A stretch of DNA of 34,175 nucleotides from an uncultured Clostridia bacterium (GTDB lineage: Bacteria > Bacillota > Clostridia > TANB77 > CAG-508): assembly GCA_944387435.1 (NCBI GenBank), contig CALXEW010000019.1, positions 1 through 34,175 of the forward strand. The letters run 5' to 3'. Below the pieces are notes generated by a model, which worked only from the letters and a program-made list of their open reading frames with translations, did no database searches and had not been told where the DNA came from. This document shows, one piece after another, positions 14,686 to 23,202 of this stretch. Position numbers and translations under genes: made by a program. The first letter of the stretch is position 1. Each line of letters opens with the position of its first letter.

Positions 14686-15987
14686 ATGCTAAGGAATTTT
14701 TCAAAAGAATTAGAAAAGTGGAAAAGCGAAAATGAAAAAATGCCATTAATGGTAATAGGAGCAAGACAAATAGGAAAAACATATATTATAGATGAATTTT
14801 GTAAGAAAAATTATAATGATTATATTTATATAAACTTAATGGATAATGAGGGAATTATAGAAATTTTTGATGAGAAAATAAATACTGATGAAAAAATAAA
14901 GAAAATAGAATTATATTTAGGACATACAATTAAAGAAGATACAGTTATATTTTTTGATGAAATTCAAGAGTCAGAAAACTTAATCTCAGCACTTAAATAT
15001 TTTTGTGAAGCAGAATTTCCATATAAAATAATTTGTGCAGGTTCTTTGTTAGGAGTAAAGCTAAAAAGATTTAAAAAATCTTTTCCTGTTGGAAAAGTAA
15101 TAATAAAATATATGTATCCAATGACATTTGAAGAATTCTTAATAGCAATTGATTATTCACAAGCAATTGAAGAAATAAGAAAATGTTTTAATAATAATGA
15201 AAAAATGAGTAAACCTATCCACGAAAAATTGCTAAATTATTATAGATTATTTCTAGCAACAGGTGGTATGCCAATAGCAGTAAATAATATTATAGAAAAT
15301 GAGTTAAATATTTTAGAGTTTGATAATAATTTATTGCAGTCTATTATTGATGCATATTTTGCAGATATGAAAAAATACACATTAAATTATTATGAAAGTG
15401 TAAAAATAGAAAAAATATATAGAAATATACCAAGTCAATTAGCAAAAGAAAATAAAAAATTTCAGTTTTCAAAGATAGAACAATATGCTAGAAGAAGAGA
15501 TTATGAAACTAGTCTAGATTGGCTTATAGCAAGCAAGTTAGTAATACCTTGTTATTTTGTTAATAAAATTGAAACTCCTTTAAAAGGTTTTGTAGATGAA
15601 GAAAAGTTTAAATTATATTTAAGTGATACAGGTTTACTTACAGAGCTACTAGAAATACCAAGAAATAGAATATTATTAAATGATAATTTCCAATATAAAG
15701 GAGTAATTACAGAAAATTATGTAGCAAATGAGTTACAAGCAAATGGAATTAGTTTATATTATTGGGCTAAAAATCAAGTTGCTGAAATAGACTTTTTAAT
15801 TGATAGTCTAAATGGTATTATTCCAATAGAGGTTAAAGCAAATGAAAACAAAAAATCAAAAAGTTTAAATTATTTTATGAATGAAAATAAAACAGATTTA
15901 GCAATAAGAATTTCTGCAAACAACTTTGGCTTTGAAAATAATATTAAGTCAGTTCCTTTATATGCAGTTTTTTGTATAACTAAATAA
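14686..15987 (+). CDS. AAA ATPase with C-terminal DUF4143 domain
   Basis: I choose the ATG at 14686, since GAGGTGG at 14674-14680 is its SD and overlaps the upstream GTG; this gives 433 aa. Walker A is GARQIGKT (25-32) and Walker B is TVIFFDEIQ (86-94). The C-terminal DUF4143 part contains AEIDFLIDSLNGIIPIEVKA, whose spaced D and E-x-K resemble a PD-(D/E)xK nuclease-like fold. Proteins of this type are common as single genes in anaerobes, with no settled role. The repeat cluster at 14546-14617 abuts its promoter and suggests tight control by an unknown DNA-binding protein. Confidence 0.88.
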   Translation: MLRNFSKELEKWKSENEKMPLMVIGARQIGKTYIIDEFCKKNYNDYIYINLMDNEGIIEIFDEKINTDEKIKKIELYLGHTIKEDTVIFFDEIQESENLISALKYFCEAEFPYKIICAGSLLGVKLKRFKKSFPVGKVIIKYMYPMTFEEFLIAIDYSQAIEEIRKCFNNNEKMSKPIHEKLLNYYRLFLATGGMPIAVNNIIENELNILEFDNNLLQSIIDAYFADMKKYTLNYYESVKIEKIYRNIPSQLAKENKKFQFSKIEQYARRRDYETSLDWLIASKLVIPCYFVNKIETPLKGFVDEEKFKLYLSDTGLLTELLEIPRNRILLNDNFQYKGVITENYVANELQANGISLYYWAKNQVAEIDFLIDSLNGIIPIEVKANENKKSKSLNYFMNENKTDLAIRISANNFGFENNIKSVPLYAVFCITK

Positions 15988-15993
15988 TATAAT

Positions 15994-16030
15994 AAAAGAA
16001 GTATGTTAAGCCAGAAAGCATACTTCTTTT
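15994..16030. terminator. Terminator between convergent genes
   Basis: AAAAGAAGTATG (15994-16005) pairs with CATACTTCTTTT (16019-16030). The 3' arm overlaps the stop codon of the minus-strand regulator. Confidence 0.85.
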
Positions 16031-16253
16031 ACTTTTTTCTCTTATATGGTTTTATTTCATCTGTTAACTCTAAAATGTAATCAGTTGAAGTGTTATAAAA
16101 TTTAGCAAGAACCTTAAGGTATTCTGCTGGAATATCACGTTTTCCTAGTTCATATAAACTATATTGCTGACGTGTTATTTTTAGAGTTTCAGCTATATTT
16201 ATTTGTTTTAAATCTCTATCTTCTCTTAAATCTTTTAATCTTTTTAAATACAT
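16029..16253 (-). CDS. XRE-type helix-turn-helix regulator
   Basis: The product is 74 aa: MYLKRLKDLREDRDLKQINI, then AETLKITRQQYSLYELGKRD and IPAEYLKVLAKFYNTSTDYI, a complete HTH_3 domain with nothing else but a basic end (KPYKRKK). AAGGA precedes the ATG. It is divergent from the prepilin-like gene at 16391, with three 16-bp palindromes in between. One of these lies in its own promoter spacer, so it most likely represses both itself and the surface protein. The minus-strand -10 is TAAAAT preceded by TGA, with a weak -35. Confidence 0.9.
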   Translation of the reverse strand: MYLKRLKDLREDRDLKQINIAETLKITRQQYSLYELGKRDIPAEYLKVLAKFYNTSTDYILELTDEIKPYKRKK

Positions 16254-16294
16254 AAAATCAAATCCTTCGTATGTTTATAAAATAATTTTATCAT

Positions 16295-16362
16295 GCATTT
16301 AAATAAATGCCTTGACATGCATTCAAACGAATGATAAAATTTATTTGCATTCAAACAAATGC
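16295..16362. promoter_or_regulatory. Three palindromic operators (GCATTYAAAYRAATGC)
   Basis: O1 GCATTTAAATAAATGC (16295-16310), O2 GCATTCAAACGAATGA (16319-16334) and O3 GCATTCAAACAAATGC (16347-16362). O2 fills most of the spacer between the -35 and -10 of the rightward promoter, O3 covers the start region, and O1 lies in the spacer of the leftward promoter. This is a typical repressor layout. Confidence 0.85.
16312..16340 (+). promoter_or_regulatory. Promoter of the GLUG-repeat prepilin-like gene
   Basis: TTGACA (16312-16317), a 17-bp spacer occupied by operator O2, and TAAAAT (16335-16340) preceded by TGA, an extended -10. The open frame starting at 16331 begins inside it. Confidence 0.85.
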
Positions 16363-16390
16363 GAAAAGAAAACAAAGGAGGAAATATAAA

Positions 16391-17680
16391 ATGTTAAATA
16401 ATAAAGGAATCACACTAATTGCTCTTGTGATTACAATAATTGTCCTTTTAATACTTGCGGGAGTGTCAATTGCAATGTTAACAGGAGAAAATGGAATATT
16501 AGCCCAAGCAACAAATGCAAAGGAAGAAACAACAAAAGTAGAGGAAGAAGAAAAAATTAAAATGGCAGTAATAGGAAGTTCAATAAGTGATAATGGACTT
16601 GTAGAAATAATAGACGAAACAAGTTTTAAACAGGAGTTACAAAATCAGTTTGGAAATCAACAAGTAGATGTAGAAACTATTGGAGATGGAAGCTTCATAA
16701 TTACAGTAACCGATACGCAAAGGAAATACTATGTTAATGATGATAGAAGAGTAATAAACAGTGATAATATAATAGAAATAACTACTGTGGATGAATTAAA
16801 AGCTTTTAGAGATGATGTGAATAATGGAAACAATTATGAAGGAAAAGTAGTATTACTTACAAATGATATAAATTTAGATGAAGATTGGATACCGATAGGA
16901 AGATATGATAGTAATAGCACTAATCCTGATGATAGTATAAATAAAAGTTTTAGGGGGATATTTGATGGAAAATTCCATAAAATTAATGGAATAACTATAA
17001 ATAGTACAGAAAAAGCTAAAGGGTTATTTGCATTAGTAAAAGGTGGAACTATTAAAAATATAGGAATTGAAAGCGGAAATATAAGTAGCAATTCAGTGGT
17101 AGGAGGCATAGTAGCCTATGCTTATGATAATTCAAGAATCGCTAATTGCTATAATAAAGCCAATATAACTATTACTGACACATATGTGGGAGGTATTATA
17201 GGATATGCAAAAAATAATGTAAGTATAGAAAGTTGTTACAGTTCTGGAATAATTACTGGCGAAAGATCTGTAGGTGGAATTTGTGGTGGATTAGAAAATA
17301 ATGCTAAAATTATAAACTGTTATAATATTGGAAATGTTAATGCAAGTAGTACAAATCCTATATCAATTGGAGGAATTGTAGGAGGAACGAATGTAGGTAG
17401 TGGTAATACTATAAAAAATAGTTATAGTATGGGAATTATATCAAGTACTTCTAAATATAATATAGGAGGAATAATAGGAACAAAGATTAATACAGATATG
17501 TTAGAAAATAATTATTTCCTCGAAAACACAGTTAATGGCGGAGATGTAGCAGCTATAATAGAAGGAACAGAAAGTAAAACTGTTGAGGAAATGAAAGAAA
17601 TTTATAATCTTTTAGGAAATAAATTTAAAAAAGATTCTAATGGAATAAATAATGGCTATCCAATATTATTTTGGCAATAA
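16391..17680 (+). CDS. Prepilin-like surface protein with GLUG repeats
   Basis: AAAGGAGG lies 9 nt before the ATG at 16391, which I prefer to the in-frame ATG inside the promoter; the product is 429 aa. It starts MLNNKG then ITLIALVITIIVLLILAGVS: a type IV prepilin-like signal, with cleavage expected after Gly6, but with Ala instead of the usual Glu at mature position 5. A helical stalk follows (about 35-60). The C-terminal half has GLUG-type repeats (GLFALVKGGTIKNIGI, VGGIVAYAYDN, VGGIIGYAKNN, VGGICGGLENN, IGGIVGGTN, IGGIIGTK), expected to form a beta-helix typical of adhesins. It is likely displayed on the surface and switched by the adjacent XRE regulator. Confidence 0.85.
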   Translation: MLNNKGITLIALVITIIVLLILAGVSIAMLTGENGILAQATNAKEETTKVEEEEKIKMAVIGSSISDNGLVEIIDETSFKQELQNQFGNQQVDVETIGDGSFIITVTDTQRKYYVNDDRRVINSDNIIEITTVDELKAFRDDVNNGNNYEGKVVLLTNDINLDEDWIPIGRYDSNSTNPDDSINKSFRGIFDGKFHKINGITINSTEKAKGLFALVKGGTIKNIGIESGNISSNSVVGGIVAYAYDNSRIANCYNKANITITDTYVGGIIGYAKNNVSIESCYSSGIITGERSVGGICGGLENNAKIINCYNIGNVNASSTNPISIGGIVGGTNVGSGNTIKNSYSMGIISSTSKYNIGGIIGTKINTDMLENNYFLENTVNGGDVAAIIEGTESKTVEEMKEIYNLLGNKFKKDSNGINNGYPILFWQ

Positions 17681-17703
17681 AATTTTATTTTTTAAAAATA
17701 CAT

Positions 17704-17732
17704 TTGACTTGAAACTTACGGATTGTTATAAT
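17704..17732 (+). promoter_or_regulatory. Promoter upstream of tex
   Basis: TTGACT (17704-17709), a 17-bp spacer and TATAAT (17727-17732). Confidence 0.75.
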
Positions 17733-17733
17733 A

Positions 17734-17762
17734 GGACTGTTAATAAACAGTTCTATTTTTTT
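17734..17762 (+). terminator. Terminator of the GLUG-protein gene, overlapping the tex promoter start
   Basis: GGACTGTT (17734-17741) pairs with AACAGTTC (17746-17753) with one G-U, followed by TATTTTTTT. The predicted start of the tex transcript lies inside the 5' arm, so that transcript would not form the full stem. Confidence 0.65.
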
Positions 17763-17785
17763 GAAAATTAATAAAATGAAATGCT

Positions 17786-17884
17786 GTTTTTTGACCCCGT
17801 CCCAAAAAACAACAAGAAAGAAAAAAGAGAAAGAAGGAAGAAGAAAGAAAAAAAGGGAAAAAGGAAAAGAAAAAAGGAAAGAGG
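17786..17884 (+). other. 5' leader of tex: hairpin with GC-rich loop, then 71-base purine tract
   Basis: GTTTTTT (17786-17792) pairs with AAAAAAC (17804-17810), exposing the loop GACCCCGTCCC. An uninterrupted purine run (only A and G) follows at 17814-17884. An in-frame reading from 17761 is open by chance of composition, but the conserved Tex sequence begins at 17896. Confidence 0.6.
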
Positions 17885-17895
17885 TAATAAAGATA

Positions 17896-20079
17896 ATGGA
17901 TAGAATTATTAAAACAATAGCAGAAGAATTAGGAATTAAAGAAAAACAAGTTGAAAATGCAATTAAATTAATAGATGAAGGAAATACAATTCCTTTTATT
18001 GCTCGTTATAGAAAAGAAGTTACAGGAGGACTAAGTGATGAAATTCTTAGAGATTTAGGCGAAAGACTTGCTTACTTAAGAAATTTAGAGCAAAGAAAAG
18101 AAGAAGTTGTAAAATCTATAGATGAACAAGGAAAATTAACTGATGAAATATTACAGCTAGTTGCAATTGCTAAAACTTTAGCAGAAGTAGAAGATATTTA
18201 CAGACCTTATAAACAAAAGAAGAAAACAAGAGCCACAGTTGCTAAAGCTAAAGGTTTAGAACCACTTGCAAATATTATATTAGAACAAAAAGAAACAAGA
18301 GATATAAAAGAAATTGCAGAAGAGTATGTAAATATAGATAAATTATCAGAAGAGGATAGAAAAAATAAAGATAAAGTTGTAGCGAGTGTGGAAGATGCAA
18401 TAGCAGGAGCATTAGATATAATTGCTGAAATGATATCTGATGAACCAAAATACAGAAAACAAATAAAGAAAATTTGTTACAGAGAAGGTTTAATTGTAAC
18501 AAAAGCAACTAAAGAAAATGAGAAGTCTAATTATGAAATGTATTATGATTATAATGAAGCTATGAAATACATACCAAGTCATAGAATCTTAGCAATAAAC
18601 AGGGGAGAAAAAGAGGACTTCTTAAAAGTAAAAATAGAAAAGCCAGAAGATAAAATATTAAGTTATATAGAAAGAGACGTAATAAAAGGTGAAACACAAT
18701 TTACATCTATGCTAAAAGAAACTATATTAGATAGTTTTAAAAGATTAATAGAGCCTTCAATTGATAGAGAAATTCGTTCTGATTTAACAGAAAAAGCAGA
18801 AGAAAAAGCAATAAAGGTATTTGGAAAAAATTCTAAACAATTATTACTAGGAGCTCCTATAAAAGGAAAAACAGTTATGGGATTTGACCCAGCATATAGA
18901 ACAGGTTGTAAGATAGCAGTAATTGACGAAACGGGAAAAGTATTAGATTATACAACAGTATATCCAACAGAGCCTCAAAACGATGTAGAAGGAGCAAAAA
19001 AAGAATTATTAAAATTAATTGATAAAGATAAGGTAGACATGATAGCAATAGGAAATGGAACAGCTTCAAGAGAATCTGAAATGTTTGTAGCAAGTATGAT
19101 AAAAGAATGCGATAGAGATGTTCACTATGTAATTGTAAGTGAAGCGGGTGCATCTGTATATTCAGCATCTAAGCTTGCAACAGAAGAATATCCAGATATA
19201 AATGTATCTATAAGAGGAGCAATATCAATTGCAAGAAGATTGCAAGATCCACTTGCAGAACTTGTTAAAATAGACCCAAAAGCAATAGGAGTTGGACAAT
19301 ATCAACATGATGTAAATCAAAAGAAATTATCAGAAAGTTTAACAGCTGTTGTAGAAGACAGTGTTAATAAAGTTGGTGTAGATGTAAACACTGCAACTCC
19401 ATCTTTACTTAGTTATGTATCAGGAATAAATAATACAATCGCAAAAAATATTGTAAAATATAGAGATGTAAATGGAAAATTAAAAAACAGAAAAGAATTA
19501 TTAAAAGTTCCAAAATTAGGAAAAGTAGCATATGAGCAATGTGCAGGTTTCTTAAGAATATATGATGGAGATAATCCACTAGAAGTAACAGCAGTTCACC
19601 CAGAAAGTTATGAAGCTACAGAGAAATTATTAGAAAAAATAGGGTTTAATAAAAATGATTTAAAAGATAAAGAAAAATTAGAAGATTTAAGAAACAAACT
19701 TAAAAGTGTAAAAGTAGAAGAAATGTCTAAAGAATTAGGTATTGGTGAAATGACATTGGGAGATATAATAGAAGAATTATCAAGACCAGGAAGAGACCCA
19801 CGTGAGGACATGCCAAAACCTATTTTAAGAAGCGACGTTCTAAAATTAGATGACTTAAAAGAAGGAATGATACTTATGGGTACGGTAAGAAATGTAATCG
19901 ATTTTGGAGCTTTTGTAGATATTGGAGTAAAACATGATGGTTTAGTACATATTTCTGAAATGAGTGATAAATATATTAAAAACCCATCAGATCTTGTATC
20001 TGTTGGAGATATAGTAAAAGTTAAAGTAATTAATATAGATAGAGAAAGACAAAAAGTAGCTCTTTCTATGAAAGTCTAA
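17896..20079 (+). CDS. tex: Tex-family RNA-binding transcription accessory protein
   Basis: The start is the ATG at 17896, where the family's own N-terminus begins (MDRIIKTIAEELGI...NTIPFIARYRKEVTGGL); AAAGAGG is 11-12 nt upstream. Length is 727 aa, typical. Visible domains are the Tex N-terminal helical part, a YqgF/RNase-H-like domain (about 320-430, VMGFDPAYRTGCKIAVID and AIGNGTASRESE), helix-hairpin-helix motifs (SYVSGINNTIAKNIVKYRD, LKVPKLGKVAYEQCAGFL), and a C-terminal S1 domain (about 655-727, GTVRNVIDFGAFVDIGVKHD). It binds RNA or single-stranded DNA and affects transcription. The purine-rich leader is unusual. Confidence 0.95.
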   Translation: MDRIIKTIAEELGIKEKQVENAIKLIDEGNTIPFIARYRKEVTGGLSDEILRDLGERLAYLRNLEQRKEEVVKSIDEQGKLTDEILQLVAIAKTLAEVEDIYRPYKQKKKTRATVAKAKGLEPLANIILEQKETRDIKEIAEEYVNIDKLSEEDRKNKDKVVASVEDAIAGALDIIAEMISDEPKYRKQIKKICYREGLIVTKATKENEKSNYEMYYDYNEAMKYIPSHRILAINRGEKEDFLKVKIEKPEDKILSYIERDVIKGETQFTSMLKETILDSFKRLIEPSIDREIRSDLTEKAEEKAIKVFGKNSKQLLLGAPIKGKTVMGFDPAYRTGCKIAVIDETGKVLDYTTVYPTEPQNDVEGAKKELLKLIDKDKVDMIAIGNGTASRESEMFVASMIKECDRDVHYVIVSEAGASVYSASKLATEEYPDINVSIRGAISIARRLQDPLAELVKIDPKAIGVGQYQHDVNQKKLSESLTAVVEDSVNKVGVDVNTATPSLLSYVSGINNTIAKNIVKYRDVNGKLKNRKELLKVPKLGKVAYEQCAGFLRIYDGDNPLEVTAVHPESYEATEKLLEKIGFNKNDLKDKEKLEDLRNKLKSVKVEEMSKELGIGEMTLGDIIEELSRPGRDPREDMPKPILRSDVLKLDDLKEGMILMGTVRNVIDFGAFVDIGVKHDGLVHISEMSDKYIKNPSDLVSVGDIVKVKVINIDRERQKVALSMKV

Positions 20080-20089
20080 AAATAAAAAA

Positions 20090-20117
20090 TTAAGAAGCGG
20101 ATTTTTCCGCTTCTTAA
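20090..20117. terminator. Bidirectional terminator between tex and the HD-GYP regulator
   Basis: TTAAGAAGCGGA (20090-20101) pairs with TCCGCTTCTTAA (20106-20117) around TTTT. Confidence 0.85.
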
Positions 20118-20126
20118 AATATTTTA

Positions 20127-21215
20127 TTAATTTACATATTCTTCGTTTTCAATTCCTGTATATCTTTCTTGTATTTCTTTTATTTCATCAAAATGATTTT
20201 CTAGTATATTTAAGAAAAGATCAGCTAAATTAGGATCAAACTGAGTACCTTTATTTTTTCTAAATTCTTCTTTAATAGTTTCCAATGGTAATGAATCACG
20301 ATAAGATCTTTTTGAACTCATGGCATCGAAACTGTCGGCAATGGCAGTGATTCTAGCCAAATATGGGATGTCTTCTCCAGAAAGTCTACTTGGATATCCT
20401 TTGCCATCATATCTTTCATGGTGATGCTCAACTATCGGTAAAATATTTTGGAATATTTTAGCATGTGATAATATATGTACACCAATATTAGGGTGTTGTT
20501 TAATTTGAGAGTACTCATCATCAGTAAGTTTTGCTTCTTTTTGAAGTATAGAATCAGGCACACCAATTTTTCCTATATCATGGAATAAACCACCGATTTT
20601 TAACGTATCTATATCAGCTTCTGGCAAACCTAGATATTTTCCAATCAATACAGAAAATTCAGATACACGGTCAGAATGACCACGAGTATATGTATCTTTG
20701 GCCTCAACTGTATAACGTAAAGTTTGTATGCTTTCTAGATATGCTTGTTCTAACTTTTCATATGTATCAGATAATTCAGCATTAATCTTTTTAATTTGGT
20801 TCATTTGAGCAATAGATTTTATACCAGATTCAATAAGCAATAATAATTGGTCAAATTTATCACTTTTTTCACAATAACCTTGAATATCTAATCTTCTAAT
20901 TGTTTCTAAAGGTGGAGCTAAATCCTTATGGCCAGTAAGCAATAAAATATATAAATCTTTATTAAATTTTCTTATTTCTTCTACAACCTGATCACCATGG
21001 ATAGGAGTCATAATAAAGTCCAATATCATTAAGTCAAAATGTTCATTTCTAACTTTTTCAATTGCTTCTCTTGGATCTGTAACTCCTACAAAATTATAAC
21101 CAGACCTTTTTAAAAAAATAGATAAAGAGTCAACAATACCTTGTTCATCATCTACTGCGATTATTTTATAATTTTGATTTTCTTTGTTTTCCACATTTTG
21201 CAATCCTTTTCTCAT
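20127..21215 (-). CDS. Response regulator with HD-GYP phosphodiesterase domain
   Basis: GGAGG lies 9 nt before the ATG at 21215, so I start there (362 aa). Receiver domain: the acidic pair VDDE, phospho-acceptor Asp in LMILDFIMTP (residue 66), LLLTGH and the Lys in YCEKSDK. A helical linker (about 130-165) follows. HD-GYP domain: RGHSDRVSEF, FHDIGKIGVP, VEHHHERYDGKGYP and ARITAIADSFDAM, so metal-ligand and GYP residues are intact and c-di-GMP hydrolysis is expected. It lies next to, and in the same orientation as, the sensor kinase at 21379-23184, but has its own promoter behind a terminator. The kinase is the likely partner. Confidence 0.92.
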   Translation of the reverse strand: MRKGLQNVENKENQNYKIIAVDDEQGIVDSLSIFLKRSGYNFVGVTDPREAIEKVRNEHFDLMILDFIMTPIHGDQVVEEIRKFNKDLYILLLTGHKDLAPPLETIRRLDIQGYCEKSDKFDQLLLLIESGIKSIAQMNQIKKINAELSDTYEKLEQAYLESIQTLRYTVEAKDTYTRGHSDRVSEFSVLIGKYLGLPEADIDTLKIGGLFHDIGKIGVPDSILQKEAKLTDDEYSQIKQHPNIGVHILSHAKIFQNILPIVEHHHERYDGKGYPSRLSGEDIPYLARITAIADSFDAMSSKRSYRDSLPLETIKEEFRKNKGTQFDPNLADLFLNILENHFDEIKEIQERYTGIENEEYVN

Positions 21216-21274
21216 TTCTACTATCCTCCATTCTAAAATATCTTTTAAATACAATAGATAAATGATTTTTTATC

Positions 21275-21303
21275 ATTATATTAATAAAAGTAGCAAAAAT
21301 CAA
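21275..21303 (-). promoter_or_regulatory. Promoter of the HD-GYP regulator
   Basis: On the minus strand TTGATT (21303-21298), a 17-bp spacer and TATAAT (21280-21275). Confidence 0.8.
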
Positions 21304-21330
21304 GAGTTTTTTTAAATAAAGTTGACATAT

Positions 21331-21360
21331 AAAAAAGGTTAGAAGAAAATCCAACCTTTT
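21331..21360 (-). terminator. Terminator of the NRPS-kinase operon
   Basis: On the minus strand AAAAGGTTGGA pairs with TCTAACCTTTT (one G-U) and is followed by six T in all. It separates the kinase from the regulator transcript. Confidence 0.75.
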
Positions 21361-21378
21361 AGTTTGATTAAATATAAA

Positions 21379-23184
21379 TTAATTGCTTAAAGGTAAAGTA
21401 ATTATGAAAGTTGTACCATTACCTTCTTCTGATTCAAAAGTAATATTACCATTAAAATGTGCTCTAATTGTAGAATATGACATATATAAACCAAGTCCAG
21501 TACCATTTTTACCTTTTGTTGTAACCATTTCTTTAAATAATTTTTGCTTGACTTCTTTAGGTAAACCTATACCATAATCTTTAACAGAAATTATTAAATT
21601 GTTAGATTCTTTTGTAACGGTAAGGTCAATAGTTTGTTCGGGTTTTCCATTGTATGCTTGAATTGAATTAGAAATCATGTTATTAATTACTTGGACTAAG
21701 CTATTTATATCCCCTCTAATAATTGTATTTTCATTTGTCTGTAAAGATATATTTAAGTAGATAATAGCTTTTTTTAATTCATGTTTCATCAAAATATCTA
21801 CTCTTTTTAATAATTCTCCTACTGTAAAAGAAATATCATCTTCATTTGACAAAACTACAGCTTGTCCCTTAACAGCAGTAATAACATCTGACATATATTC
21901 AGTATGTGTCTTTATTTTAGCAATCCATGAATACATATCTTTTGCAATATCATGATGATCTTGACTAGTTACTTCAGGGTCGTCTATTGAAGAATCATAT
22001 TCTTTAACTAAATCAGTTAAACCTTCTGCAGCGCCTGATATTGACATGATAGGTGTTTTTAAGTTGTGAGCAATACCACCAATTAACTGACCAAGTGAAG
22101 CAAGACGTTCTTTTTCCATTAATGTTTCCTGGTTATCATGAATTTTTTTCATATCGTTAACATGCTGAGTAATATCTTTAAATAATATTAAAGTACCGAT
22201 AAACATATTTTTTGAGTAAATAGATGTAATTTCTATTGTAAAATACTTATTTATTTTATTAAATGATTTTTCAATAGAGATGGTTTGATTAGTATTTTTA
22301 ACTTTATTAATCGCTAATATTAATTCATCAATATTAATATCTACATCTTGACTTTTTAAAAATTTTGTAATTGGCATATTCCTTATATTTTTATTATGTA
22401 ATTTAAAAAGTGAAAAGAATGTCTTGTTAAAGTCAGTAATAATATTATCTTCATTTAGTACTAAATAACCATCTGAAATCCTATCAACAATATTTTGCAA
22501 TGCAATTGGTGTCAAGTTTAAAAATTTAAACTTAAAGATTGCAAAAGCATAAAATATTAAAGCAATAGAAAACGATATTGGTGTTATATATACTGCCATC
22601 GGAACTAGACCTAAAGTACCAATAACATTTAATATAATTGGTATTAATGTACCTATAGCAATAAGTATAGATTGTTTTGAGAAAAATCCAGAATTTTTAA
22701 TAGAATATCTTAAAAATTCATAAATACCAATTAATATTAATAAATAAGAGTAGAAAGAGTGGAAAACCATATATGGGCCTGCCACAGTTTCATTTAAGTA
22801 AATAGAATATTGTTTATATAGCAGATGATGGTAATTATTAGTAAACATTAAAACTGTTGTAATACATGGTACGATAAATAGTAATAAGTACTTTTTATTA
22901 AAGTTCAATTTGGTTTTACTAAAAGAAAAACCTAAAAGTAAGAAAAATATAGGTACAAAGCATGCTCCGAAAGATGCAAATCCCTCAAAAAGTATGGGGT
23001 CAACAGAAGTATTTCTATAAAATAATTGCATAATTAAACTAAAAGTCCAAATGAACATGCCTCCCAATAGTAAAGAGATTATCTTATGTATTTGCTTTTG
23101 ATTTCTATAAAATTGTACTGATATAAAGAGTACACTTATTATATATAAGGAAATTACCATTGCAAATAAATAAGTAGATTCCAT
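21379..23184 (-). CDS. Sensor histidine kinase with multi-helix N-terminus and PAS domain
   Basis: The SD AAGGAG is directly before a TTG (23196); I prefer the ATG 12 nt further in (23184), giving 601 aa. The first 225 residues form about seven helices, as in 7TM-type kinase sensors. A PAS-like domain (about 230-340, GYLVLNEDNIITDFNKTFF) follows, then a dimerisation part with the phospho-acceptor His373 (LIGGIAHNLKTP), and an ATPase domain with NNMISNSIQAYNG (N box), DYGIGLP (G1) and GTGLGLYMSYS (G2). It starts only 18 bp after the NRPS stop, so it is co-transcribed with it. Its natural partner is the HD-GYP regulator next to it. Confidence 0.93.
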   Translation of the reverse strand: MESTYLFAMVISLYIISVLFISVQFYRNQKQIHKIISLLLGGMFIWTFSLIMQLFYRNTSVDPILFEGFASFGACFVPIFFLLLGFSFSKTKLNFNKKYLLLFIVPCITTVLMFTNNYHHLLYKQYSIYLNETVAGPYMVFHSFYSYLLILIGIYEFLRYSIKNSGFFSKQSILIAIGTLIPIILNVIGTLGLVPMAVYITPISFSIALIFYAFAIFKFKFLNLTPIALQNIVDRISDGYLVLNEDNIITDFNKTFFSLFKLHNKNIRNMPITKFLKSQDVDINIDELILAINKVKNTNQTISIEKSFNKINKYFTIEITSIYSKNMFIGTLILFKDITQHVNDMKKIHDNQETLMEKERLASLGQLIGGIAHNLKTPIMSISGAAEGLTDLVKEYDSSIDDPEVTSQDHHDIAKDMYSWIAKIKTHTEYMSDVITAVKGQAVVLSNEDDISFTVGELLKRVDILMKHELKKAIIYLNISLQTNENTIIRGDINSLVQVINNMISNSIQAYNGKPEQTIDLTVTKESNNLIISVKDYGIGLPKEVKQKLFKEMVTTKGKNGTGLGLYMSYSTIRAHFNGNITFESEEGNGTTFIITLPLSN

Positions 23185-23202
23185 CGTTATTTTCAACTCC
23201 TT

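Noticed and set aside
17761..17895. N-terminal extension of Tex
   Set aside because: The open frame comes from the purine tract; conserved Tex sequence begins at the ATG at 17896.
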